Shown here: piece after piece, positions 17,851 through 25,284 of the stretch
How positions within the stretch are numbered: position 1 is the first letter of the stretch
How the letters are laid out: each line of letters starts with the position of its first letter
Origin: Erythrobacter sp. UBA2510
Lineage (GTDB): Bacteria; Pseudomonadota; Alphaproteobacteria; Sphingomonadales; Sphingomonadaceae
DNA length: 25,284 bases
Assembly (NCBI GenBank): GCA_002341345.1
Contig: DDNW01000195.1
Coordinates: forward strand, 1 to 25,284
Direction of reading: 5' to 3'
Position numbers and translations under genes: made by a program
The notes under the pieces: model-generated
Seen by the model: only the letters and a program-made list of their open reading frames with translations
Databases searched by the model: none
Told to the model about the DNA's origin: nothing

Positions 17851-18872
17851 GCCTGATAATTGACTGCCACGGCCACTACACCGTCCTTCCCAAGGGGCAT
17901 GACCAATGGCGGGAGGAACAAAAGGCTGCCTTCAAGCAAGGCAGTGCGCCCCCACCCTACCCCGAGATCACTGACGACGAGGTTCGGCAGACCATCGAGG
18001 ATAACCAGCTTCGCCTGATCAAGGAGCGCGGCGCCGACCTGACAATCTTTTCGCCGCGCGCGAGCGCCATGGCGCACCACATCGGCGACCAGGAGGTCTC
18101 GGCGATCTGGGCTTTTCACTGCAACAACCTCATTTACCGGGTCACCCAGCTGTTCCCGGAGACATTCGTCGGCGGTTGCATGCTACCGCAGAGCCCGAAC
18201 TCCGGCCTCGAGGCGAGCATCACGGAGTTGCGGCGGTGTGTCGAGGAACTGGGATTCGTCTCGTGCAATCTCAATCCCGACCCCGGAGGCGGACATTTTA
18301 CGCACCCGCCCTTGACCGACGAATACTGGTTCCCGCTGTATGAGGTCATGCAGGAACTCGAAGTCCCAGGCATGATTCACGTGTCGGGGAGCTGCAATCC
18401 TGCCATGCATGCGACCGGCGGCTACTACCTTGCCGCGGACACCGTTGCATTCATGCAATTATTGCAGGGTGACTTGTTCAGCCGGTTCCCCGGACTCAAA
18501 TTCATCATCCCCCATGGCGGCGGCGCGGTCCCCTATCATTGGGGACGCTATCGCGGCCTCGCAGACATGCTGAAGCAACCCAGCCTCGACGCACATCTGA
18601 TGAACAATGTCTTCTTCGACACCTGTGTGTATCATCAGCCCGGCATCAATCTGCTGGCCGATGTGATCGACAACAAGAATATTCTCTTCGGCAGTGAGAT
18701 GGTGGGCGCGGTGCGCGGAATCGACCCGCAAACAGGCCATTATTTCGATGACACAAAGCGATACGTAGACGAGCTCGAAATCAGCGAGGAAGAGCGGCAC
18801 GCAATATTCGAGGGCAACGCTCGCAGAGTGTTTGCCCGCCTGGACAGGGTCTTGCGGGAGAGAGGACTTTGA
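17847..18872 (+). CDS. ligJ: 4-oxalomesaconate hydratase LigJ
   Basis: LigJ adds water to the LigU product, giving 4-carboxy-4-hydroxy-2-oxoadipate. The 341-residue amidohydrolase-fold protein has metal-site residues His8 and His10 in IIDCHGHYT, His178 in GMIHVSGS, His223 in IIPHGGGAVPYHWGRYRG, and Glu284 in LFGSEMVGAVRG. The length and the His178/Glu284 positions agree with the numbering I recall for characterised LigJ. It is coupled to the DUF1932 gene by ATGA at its start. A TTG-started 52-codon ORF begins inside its stop codon. Confidence 0.95.
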   Translation: MSLIIDCHGHYTVLPKGHDQWREEQKAAFKQGSAPPPYPEITDDEVRQTIEDNQLRLIKERGADLTIFSPRASAMAHHIGDQEVSAIWAFHCNNLIYRVTQLFPETFVGGCMLPQSPNSGLEASITELRRCVEELGFVSCNLNPDPGGGHFTHPPLTDEYWFPLYEVMQELEVPGMIHVSGSCNPAMHATGGYYLAADTVAFMQLLQGDLFSRFPGLKFIIPHGGGAVPYHWGRYRGLADMLKQPSLDAHLMNNVFFDTCVYHQPGINLLADVIDNKNILFGSEMVGAVRGIDPQTGHYFDDTKRYVDELEISEEERHAIFEGNARRVFARLDRVLRERGL

Positions 18873-19023
18873 ATACGCAGCACGAAGATAGCACAATCGG
18901 TCTGGTCGCGATTCAATGCGGCTATGAGATCGTGTTTGCCCCAAAAGCAGGGCTCAGCTGCCAGCGCGACAATCGACGCACGGGTTTCCTGAAGCGCTTG
19001 CTCAAGTGGGAAAGGTGGCAGGC

Positions 19024-19027
<4 letters not shown>
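18869..19027 (+). CDS. Small ORF (52 aa) fitted between ligJ and ligA
   Basis: This frame exactly fills the gap between ligJ and ligA. It opens with TTG overlapping the ligJ TGA (18869-18872) and closes with a TGA that overlaps the ligA ATG as ATGA (19024-19027). A purine-rich GGGAGAGAGGA lies just upstream of the TTG, in the right place for initiation. The product begins MNTQHEDSTIGLVAIQCGYE and ends with a basic, Trp-rich tail (FLKRLLKWERWQA). It has two Cys, no signal peptide and no transmembrane helix. About two thirds of third codon positions are G or C, close to its neighbours. I do not recognise the sequence. It may be a real small protein or a leader ORF that couples ligA translation to ligJ. 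Confidence 0.5.
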
Positions 19028-20293
<1,266 letters not shown>

Positions 20294-20319
20294 TAGAAGA
20301 TACAGGAGAACGACAAACC

Positions 20320-21282
20320 ATGACAGGCATAGCTCTTGTTGGCGCTGGCGCATTCGGAGAAAAGCATCTTGAAGGCCTCAAGAACATCGACGATGCTCGA
20401 ATTGTTTCGGTCATTTCGCGTGAAGCCGATCAGGCCGCCGAAGTGGCGGCGAAATACGGCGCGCCGCATTCAGGCATCGAGCTTGCAGACGCGCTTGCTC
20501 GCGATGATGTCGATGCCGTCATTTTGTGCACGCCGACGCCAATGCATGCGGAACAAGCCATTGCCTGCATGAACGCGGGCAAGCATGTCCAGGTCGAAAT
20601 CCCGCTGTCCGACAGCTGGGCTGACGCCCAGGCTGTGGTCAAGAAGCAGGAAGAGACCGGGCTGATATGCATGGTGGGACACCCCCGCCGCTTCAATCCG
20701 AGTCATCAGTATGTGAAACAGCAGATCGACGCCGGGAACTTCAGTATCCAGGCGATGGATATCGAGACCTATTTCTTCCGCCGTAAGAACATCAATGCGA
20801 AAGGCGAACCGCGCAGCTGGACGGACCACCTGCTCTGGCACCACAGTGCGCACTCAATCGACCTCTTTCAGTATATGACGGGAAGCAAGGTCGTGGCTGC
20901 TAATGCCTTGCAAGGACCGCGCCATCCAGATCTTGGAATCGCAATGGATATGTCTATCCAGATGAAGACCGAAGCGGGCCAGATTCTCACACTTTCGCTC
21001 AGCTTCAACAACGACGGGCCGCTCGGAACCTTCTTTCGCTATATCGGCGACACGGCGACATATATCGCGCGGTATGATGACCTTGTATCGGGCAGAGAAG
21101 AGCCGATCGATGTCTCGAATGTTGCGGTTTGCATGAATGGAATAGAGTTACAGGATCGCGAGTTCATTGCCGCTATAAAGGAAGGACGCGAACCCAACAG
21201 CTCGGTCGCACAGGTGCTTGATTGCTACCGGGTGATCGGAGAATTGGGGGACAGTCTCGAACAGCAAGATGGCTGGAGTTGA
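20320..21282 (+). CDS. ligC: 4-carboxy-2-hydroxymuconate-6-semialdehyde dehydrogenase LigC
   Basis: LigC oxidises the hemiacetal form of the LigAB product to 2-pyrone-4,6-dicarboxylate with NAD(P)+. The 320-residue protein is a Gfo/Idh/MocA-family oxidoreductase. It has the Rossmann motif ALVGAGAFGEKH (Gly8, Gly10, Gly13), the conserved KHVQVEIPLSDSW loop, MVGHPRRFNPSHQYV and the C-terminal domain block WTDHLLWHHSAHSIDLFQYM. An AGGAG lies upstream of the ATG. The gene follows ligB by 26 bases. Its 3' end overlaps the next ORF by 14 bases. Confidence 0.95.
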   Translation: MTGIALVGAGAFGEKHLEGLKNIDDARIVSVISREADQAAEVAAKYGAPHSGIELADALARDDVDAVILCTPTPMHAEQAIACMNAGKHVQVEIPLSDSWADAQAVVKKQEETGLICMVGHPRRFNPSHQYVKQQIDAGNFSIQAMDIETYFFRRKNINAKGEPRSWTDHLLWHHSAHSIDLFQYMTGSKVVAANALQGPRHPDLGIAMDMSIQMKTEAGQILTLSLSFNNDGPLGTFFRYIGDTATYIARYDDLVSGREEPIDVSNVAVCMNGIELQDREFIAAIKEGREPNSSVAQVLDCYRVIGELGDSLEQQDGWS

Positions 21283-21514
21283 GCAGCCCGGCGAGAAGAG
21301 CGTCGCCACCGTTACCGCGGAAATTCGGATTGAGCTCGGTCGACTGCCTAAGGCCAATCGGCGACAGCAAGATCCGATCACCATTGCGCGACTACGCGCC
21401 CGGTTCAACGATAAGTACGTCAGGCCTGAGAGGACGAACGACCCGCCCGATGAGGTAGAAGCAAAACTGAACCGGATTCGAAATGTTGCGAATCTACATC
21501 AGTTGAAATGGTGA
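21269..21514 (+). CDS. Hypothetical 81-aa protein downstream of ligC
   Basis: An 81-residue basic frame overlapping the ligC stop by 14 bases in a different frame. The sequence begins MAGVEQPGEKSVATVTAEIR and has a charged C-terminal half (RFNDKYVRPERTNDPPDEVE). No signal peptide, membrane segment or motif is visible and I do not recognise it. No good ribosome site precedes the ATG, but the overlap would allow coupling. Codon use looks coding-like. It could be a real small protein of the lig operon or a remnant of a longer gene. Confidence 0.4.
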   Translation: MAGVEQPGEKSVATVTAEIRIELGRLPKANRRQQDPITIARLRARFNDKYVRPERTNDPPDEVEAKLNRIRNVANLHQLKW

Positions 21515-21633
21515 ACATGTCGTATGCTCGATGACGTAGATCGATTTGGTGCTGATAGTCGCAAGGTGCGCATGACTGTTCGAGAATGTCTTGGCCTGAT
21601 CAACCAAGGCGCAGCAACGAGCGAGCGCTCAAA

Positions 21634-22620
21634 ATGAACCGAACAATTCTCAACAAGGAAATCAGCCCGATTGGTTTGGGCTGTATGAACTTGTCATGGG
21701 CCTACGGGACGCCTCCTGACGACAAACAGAAAGTGCGATTGCTCAATGAAGCACTTGATCTCGGCTACCAGCACCTCGACACTGCGAACATTTACGGCCA
21801 AGGCGCCAATGAGGAACTTCTACGAGATGCGGTTATGCATCGCCGGCCTGAGTTCTTACTCGCGACGAAGACCGGGATCATCGTCGATGGGCCGCGGAGA
21901 GGCATCGATTGCTCTCCCACCGCAATTCTTGACAGCCTGGATCAGAGCCTAAAGCGATTAGGAACCGACTATATCGATCTCTTCTATTTGCACCGGTTTG
22001 ATCATTCCACACCCATCGCCGATAGTATCGGGGCAATGTCCCAGGCGATCGAGGCTGGGAAAATTCTCGGCTATGGTGTGTCCGAGTGGAATGCCGAGCA
22101 CATTAGGGAGGCACACGCCATTCATCCTATGTCGGCTGTACAAACCGAGTATTCGCTTTGGACCAGGAATCCAGAGTTGGGTGTCCTTGCCGCGACAAAG
22201 GAGCTAGGTGTTGCTCTTGTTGCTTTCTCGCCAATTGCACGGGGTGCCTTAGGAGGAAAACTGCGTGACCCAACTACCTTAGAAGTCAATGACCTGCGTC
22301 GTTCGCACCCACGGTTCAATGCAGAAAACTGGTCGAAAAATCTCCTTTTGATCAATAAATTCGATGAAATTGCGATGCGAGAAGGGCTGACATCGGCCCA
22401 GTTAGCGCTTGGCTGGGTGCTTGCCCAGGGAACTCACATTCATGCAATACCGGGTACGACGGATCTCGACCATTTACGTAGCAACGCGGAAATCTCCGGA
22501 GCCTCGATAGATACCAGTGTGCTCGAAAAAGTTGACCAACTCATCAATCAAGGCACAGTTCATGGTCACCGCTATCCTGTGGTCATGCGTGCTACAATTG
22601 ATACCGAAGACTATTCGTAG
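21634..22620 (+). CDS. Aldo/keto reductase
   Basis: A 328-residue NADPH-dependent (alpha/beta)8 oxidoreductase. The catalytic tetrad is complete: Asp49 and Tyr54 (HLDTANIYG), Lys79 (ATKTG) and His120 (FYLHRFD). The NADP-binding C-terminal part shows AFSPIARGALGGKL and AIPGTTDLDHLRSN. It resembles the YajO/IolS-like reductases. An in-frame ATG at 21586 would add 16 residues; the Met at 21634 matches the normal N-terminus (TILNKEISPIGLGCMN). It follows the lig operon in the same direction after a 119-base gap and looks lower in GC, so it may be a separate unit. It might reduce an aromatic aldehyde; this is a guess from context. Confidence 0.92.
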   Translation: MNRTILNKEISPIGLGCMNLSWAYGTPPDDKQKVRLLNEALDLGYQHLDTANIYGQGANEELLRDAVMHRRPEFLLATKTGIIVDGPRRGIDCSPTAILDSLDQSLKRLGTDYIDLFYLHRFDHSTPIADSIGAMSQAIEAGKILGYGVSEWNAEHIREAHAIHPMSAVQTEYSLWTRNPELGVLAATKELGVALVAFSPIARGALGGKLRDPTTLEVNDLRRSHPRFNAENWSKNLLLINKFDEIAMREGLTSAQLALGWVLAQGTHIHAIPGTTDLDHLRSNAEISGASIDTSVLEKVDQLINQGTVHGHRYPVVMRATIDTEDYS

Positions 22621-22716
22621 GCTGTTCCATTATGGTCGGATTCTTGACGCAATCTTTGCTAAAGGAAGCCTTTCACCGGAAGCCACTTAGGTAGGTAGGT
22701 TATGTATGCTGTCAAT

Positions 22717-23626
22717 TGTTACCTACCCCCCGAAAAGTGGGCCATTTTGAGAGTTAGAGAACCGGCTATTTACGGCTTGAAAGGAGCTGCTGAATGGCAC
22801 GGAAAAGATACACGCCAGAACAGGTTATCGGGATGCTGCGAGAAGCCGAGGTTCGGCTATCGCAAGGAGAGAAGGTTGGCGAGATCAGCCGATCGCTGGG
22901 GATCTCGGAGCAGAGCTACTACCGCTGGCGTCGCGAGTATGGCGGGCTGAAAGTCAGTCAGGCGCGGCGGCTGAAGGATCTCGAGAAAGAGAACCAGCGA
23001 TTGAGGAAGGCGGTGTCCGATCTCACTCTCGATGCTCTGATCCTGAAGGAGGTTGTCGAGGGAAAGTACTGAGCCCTTCACGGCGTCGGCTGGCCATCGA
23101 TCATGTGCAGGAGGCATTGGGTATCTCCCAGCGCCGTGCTTGCCGGGTCGTTGGCCAGCACCGCTCGACCCAGCGCAAGCTACCCACGCCTCCAGCCGAC
23201 GAGAAGCCACTCACGGCCGCGATCATCCGGCTGGCCCAGCAATATGGCCGGTACGGCTATCGCCGGATCACCGCACTGCTGCGCAATGACGGCTGGGTAG
23301 TAAACGCCAAGTGGGTCGAACGCATCTGGCGTCGTGAAGGGCTCAAGGTCCCGCAGAAACAGCCAAAGCGCTGTCTCCTGTGGTTCAACGATGGATCATG
23401 CGTGAGGCTGCGTCCGCAATACAGCGGCCATGTGTGGAGCTACGACTTCGTCATGGACCGCACGCATGACGGCAAGGCGTTCCGCATGCTTACCGTGATC
23501 GACGAGCACACTCGCCAGTGCCTGGCGATCCATGTCCAGCGCAAGCTCAAGAGCGATGATGTCCTGGCGGTGCTGACCGAGCTGTTCCAGCGTCATGGTC
23601 CGCCCGATCATATCCGCAGCGATAAC
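22717..23626 (+). mobile_element. Truncated IS3-family insertion sequence (IS407-like group)
   Basis: The probable left end starts TGTTACCTACCCCCCGAAAA, a typical C-rich IS407-type terminus, 77 bases before orfA. OrfA and OrfB are both recognisable, with OrfB in the -1 frame. Similarity to the family stops just after the codons for SDN in OrfB, where GPEF is expected, so the last third of the transposase and the right inverted repeat are missing. The element cannot move by itself. Confidence 0.75.
22794..23072 (+). CDS. IS3-family transposase OrfA
   Basis: A 92-residue DNA-binding protein. Its N-terminal HTH reads MARKRYTPEQVIGMLREAEV, then GEISRSLGISEQSYYRWRRE. A leucine-zipper-like helix follows (LKDLEKENQRLRKAVSDLTL, then LKEVVEGKY), as in IS407-group OrfA. 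A ribosome site AAGGAG lies upstream. Near its 3' end the ribosome is expected to slip -1 into OrfB to make the fused transposase. Confidence 0.93.
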   Translation: MARKRYTPEQVIGMLREAEVRLSQGEKVGEISRSLGISEQSYYRWRREYGGLKVSQARRLKDLEKENQRLRKAVSDLTLDALILKEVVEGKY

Positions 23627-23686
23627 GTCCTAGGTCGGGAAGCAGCTGTGGGAAAAGGCCAGCAGGTCTCGTTGCGCCGATCATGA
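23069..23686 (+). pseudogene. IS3-family transposase OrfB, 3'-truncated
   Basis: The OrfB frame (-1 relative to OrfA) starts LSPSRRRLAIDHVQEALGIS and continues through the HTH_21 region (QQYGRYGYRRITALLRNDGW) into the rve integrase core. The first catalytic Asp is in WSYDFVMDRT and the second in HIRSDN. Immediately after SDN the sequence becomes unrelated and the frame ends at 23686. The third catalytic residue, a Glu about 35 residues on, is absent. The protein is therefore inactive. A GTG at 23105 is the first start-like codon in this frame. Confidence 0.85.
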
Positions 23687-23839
23687 TCGGCGCTAATTTC
23701 TTTTTGATCCAGATGGCTTCCATCGTCAAGGAATGCGCTCTCGGCCATAGCAAACACAGGATCCAGCGGCCGCATCGGTCGTGGTCCTAACCGTCCTTAA
23801 AATGAGATGCGGATGCCAGATGGAAGGCCCGAACATTAT
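23627..23839. other. Unassigned 213-base segment between the IS3 break and the IS110 gene
   Basis: This stretch joins the broken IS3 orfB to the stop codon of the IS110 recombinase. It may be the right end of the IS110 element, or a remnant of a third element. It contains a perfect 20-base palindrome at 23674-23693, a small GATGG-CTT-CCATC hairpin at 23712-23724, and half of a long inverted repeat. A short open plus frame (about 23635-23790) has no recognisable product. Confidence 0.4.
23674..23706 (+). terminator. Probable Rho-independent terminator
   Basis: The perfect palindrome GCGCCGATCATGATCGGCGC (8-bp stem, CATG loop) is followed within four bases by a T-rich run (TTTCTTTTT, 23697-23705). 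On the plus strand this is a good intrinsic terminator for transcripts coming from the IS3 remnant. The palindrome itself is strand-symmetric, but only the plus side has the T-tract. Confidence 0.5.
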
Positions 23840-23895
23840 CTACAGGGTCGCAGTTGCGCCCTCACGGCACAGCAGAGAGGGGTCCTTCCATCTGG
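23816..23895. repeat. Long inverted repeat spanning the IS110 gene stop
   Basis: CCAGATGGAAGG (23816-23827) and CCTTCCATCTGG (23884-23895) are perfect 12-base inverted arms flanking the recombinase stop at 23840. Inside the loop, AGGG-T-CGCA-GT-TGCG-CCCT (23844-23862) forms a second hairpin with one bulged base. Confidence 0.7.
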
Positions 23896-25132
23896 TGTCC
23901 GCCCGTTCAAGGAACGGGCGGTACTCGGTTCCCGTCTTGATGACGGCGTGCGCGACGCGCGCCATCTTGGCGGTGAGTGCAGTCATTGCCTTGCGGCGGC
24001 GATCAGGGTCGCTGGCGTGTCCTTCCATGTATCGACCCAGCTTATCGCGAAAGCTGTTGTCGCGTTGGCGAGCGGCAACTTGTGCGGCCATCCAGAAAGT
24101 GCGGCGCAACCGAGCATTGCCATACTTGGAAAGCTTGGTCCGACCGCGGAATGTGCCGGACTGGCAGGTGGCCAGATCGAGCCCGCAGAACTTGAGGAAC
24201 TGGCGATGGTGGGCAAACCGTCGAAGGTCCCCGGCCTCGGCGAGGATGGTCAGCGCGTTGATGGGACCGATGCCAGGGATCATACGAAGCAGCTGGTAGT
24301 CACGGTTCTCGCTGAGCATGGCATGGGCGGTTCGCTCGATCTCGTCGCGTTGGCGGATCAGACTGCGCGCTTGCGCGATGACCATGCGAAACATGACAAT
24401 CGCCACGGAATCCTCGTCGACCGGCAGTGCGACCGATGCGCAGGCGGTCTCGTAAATATCGTTGATTAATCGAGCCTTGGAGACCTTGCGGCCGACCAGT
24501 GACCACGCCTCGCTCGTGAATGCTTCCTGGCCAAGCGCTGTCATGCTCGCGGGCGTCGGAAACCGCTCGAGCAAGGCAAGAAACCAATCAGACCTGCTGT
24601 TGCCGGCGAAGCGCTCGATCTCTGGGAAGTAGAGCGGCAGGTAATGGGTCAGGATCCGGTGCCAGGTCTGGGTCTTGGCCTTGGAGATGGCCTCGTGTGT
24701 CTTCGACATCTCCTGCAGATCGTTAATCCCGGCGGCAAGCGGATCGACGTACCGCTGGGTGGCGCCAATCCGCAGCATATGCAGGATCACCTGCGCGTCC
24801 TTGGAGTCGTTCTTGTCCCAGCCATTATGTAGAGCCTCTCGGGTCCGGGCCAGGGCCACGGAGGAGATCAGGCGCAGCTCGAATCCTGCTGTGAGCAAGC
24901 GGTGCGCCAAGGTGCGGTGATAGTTACCGGTCGCCTCGAAGCCGACGACAATCGGTCTGCCAATATCAGCCAGATCGGACGCAAGGCGGTCGTAATCGGT
25001 CTTCGTCGCCATCACTGTCATACGCCGTCGCCGCCCGCCCTCCGGGCGTTCGATGAGTACCTCCTGGCGGTGCTTGGACATATCGATGGCTACCAGCACG
25101 GCATCGGCGGGTGTAGAACTGAGCTTGGTCAT
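23840..25132 (-). CDS. IS110-family transposase (DEDD serine recombinase)
   Basis: IS110 enzymes are RNA-guided recombinases combining an N-terminal RuvC-like DEDD domain and a C-terminal Tnp (Transposase_20) domain with a nucleophilic Ser. In this 430-residue protein the acidic residues are visible as Asp17 (VLVAIDMSKH), Glu66 (VGFEATGNYH), Asp109 and Asp112 (WDKNDSKDAQ). The C-terminal domain has IPGIGPINALTILAEAGDLR, FLKFCGLDLATCQSGTFRGR (candidate catalytic Ser in CQSG) and KYGNARLRRTFWMAAQ. The protein looks complete and active. The ATG at 25132 is preferred; the in-frame ATG at 25195 would translate through an RNA hairpin. Confidence 0.93.
   Translation of the reverse strand: MTKLSSTPADAVLVAIDMSKHRQEVLIERPEGGRRRRMTVMATKTDYDRLASDLADIGRPIVVGFEATGNYHRTLAHRLLTAGFELRLISSVALARTREALHNGWDKNDSKDAQVILHMLRIGATQRYVDPLAAGINDLQEMSKTHEAISKAKTQTWHRILTHYLPLYFPEIERFAGNSRSDWFLALLERFPTPASMTALGQEAFTSEAWSLVGRKVSKARLINDIYETACASVALPVDEDSVAIVMFRMVIAQARSLIRQRDEIERTAHAMLSENRDYQLLRMIPGIGPINALTILAEAGDLRRFAHHRQFLKFCGLDLATCQSGTFRGRTKLSKYGNARLRRTFWMAAQVAARQRDNSFRDKLGRYMEGHASDPDRRRKAMTALTAKMARVAHAVIKTGTEYRPFLERADTRWKDPSLLCREGATATL
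23899..23921. repeat. Perfect hairpin CCGCCCGTTC-AAG-GAACGGGCGG
   Basis: Ten-base perfect arms with a three-base loop lie inside the last codons of the IS110 gene, directly beside the 12-base inverted repeat. The run of strong hairpins at the gene end may protect or end the transcript, or mark the element end. Confidence 0.7.
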
Positions 25133-25141
25133 GGTCGGTCT

Positions 25142-25269
25142 GTCTCCAAAGTGTTGAGTCGACAACTTCACTTTAGAGACCTGATGACCGGTCATGACCG
25201 CCTTGATGAAGCCTGCGGGCGCTACGCGCCCTTGTCTCCATCAAGGCGAGCACTGCCTTCGATAGGCAG
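25142..25269 (-). ncRNA. Candidate IS110 bridge RNA (seekRNA-like)
   Basis: Read on the minus strand upstream of the recombinase, three stem-loops follow each other. The first is CTGCCT/AGGCAG with a five-base loop (25253-25269). The second has a perfect 10-bp outer stem CGCCTTGATG/CATCAAGGCG (25199-25208 with 25239-25248), an internal loop (GAGACAA on one side, GCAGGCTT on the other) and a GGGCGC-GTA-GCGCCC apical hairpin. The third is a 12-bp stem with one G-U pair, GTCTCTAAAGTG/CACTTTGGAGAC (25142-25180), topped by a GTTG/CAAC hairpin. A 5' stem-loop followed by a target-binding loop and a donor-binding loop is the known order of IS110 bridge RNAs. RNA ends and guide bases are not defined here. 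Confidence 0.55.
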
Positions 25270-25284
25270 CTTTCCAATGTGCTA

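Larger units (their letters stand above)
23627..25284 (-). mobile_element. IS110-family element (boundaries uncertain, upstream end beyond window)
   Basis: The element contains the DEDD recombinase and, upstream of it, a structured non-coding region carrying the bridge RNA candidate. IS110 elements lack terminal inverted repeats and leave no clear target duplication, so ends cannot be read from one copy. The sharp break in the IS3 transposase at 23626/23627 is the latest possible right boundary. The left end lies near or beyond 25284. If the insertion was into the IS3 element, the missing part of orfB should resume past the window. Confidence 0.5.

Noticed and set aside
22685..22725. TAGG tandem repeats and an inverted GGTAGGT/ACCTACC pair at the left edge of the IS3 element
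   Set aside because: The inverted pair probably reflects the C-rich IS end beside a short tandem repeat. With the right end missing, no target duplication can be tested.
23635..23790. Short plus-strand frame in the unassigned segment
   Set aside because: It contains the terminator-like palindrome and resembles no protein I know; noted only as open sequence.
25133..25195. N-terminal extension of the IS110 recombinase from ATG 25195
   Set aside because: It would translate through the third stem-loop of the bridge RNA candidate and adds 21 residues with no family match; ATG 25132 gives the normal N-terminus.

Overview
The window looks like part of an alphaproteobacterial chromosome, most likely Sphingomonadales (Erythrobacter, Novosphingobium or Sphingobium relatives). 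This rests on protein-level resemblance: a COQ9 protein, a DUF1134/EipA envelope protein, a sphingomonad-type RibD, and Lig proteins that read almost like those of Sphingobium sp. SYK-6. No database search was possible.

The window has two parts. Positions 1 to about 9560 are GC-rich housekeeping DNA. On the minus strand lie an ankyrin-repeat protein, coq9, feoA and the 5' part of feoB. On the plus strand lie an SCO1/SenC copper lipoprotein, a YcgN-type Cys-cluster protein, a YgjP-type metallopeptidase, a small membrane protein, ribD and ribE, most of them tightly coupled. An aromatic aminotransferase and a DUF1134 protein follow on the minus strand, then tRNA-Ser(GCT).

From the 3' end of that tRNA to the end of the window the DNA looks like an integrated genomic island. 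It starts with a P4-type tyrosine integrase (9719-11014) and an AlpA-like regulator, followed by a frameshifted Cys-cluster gene. The cargo is a complete protocatechuate 4,5-cleavage pathway in two divergent blocks around a LysR-type regulator. The minus block is ligK-ligU-ligI-tetR, with each gene overlapping the next. The plus block is lysR, a DUF1932 dehydrogenase, ligJ, an undescribed 52-codon ORF, ligA, ligB, ligC and a small ORF, followed by an aldo/keto reductase. LigAB opens protocatechuate and LigC oxidises the semialdehyde to 2-pyrone-4,6-dicarboxylate. LigI opens the lactone, LigU tautomerises 4-oxalomesaconate, LigJ hydrates it, and LigK cleaves the product to pyruvate and oxaloacetate.

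The last 2.6 kb hold mobile DNA. An IS3-family element (IS407-like) is cut off inside its transposase just after the second catalytic Asp. It is followed by an IS110-family DEDD recombinase on the minus strand. The non-coding DNA upstream of that recombinase folds into three consecutive stem-loops. The middle one has a large internal loop, which is the architecture expected of an IS110 bridge RNA.

The best leads are this candidate bridge RNA, the small ORF fitted between ligJ and ligA, the LysR-type regulator with two helix-turn-helix domains, and a hexanucleotide repeat that forms the signal-peptide core of the DUF1134 protein.
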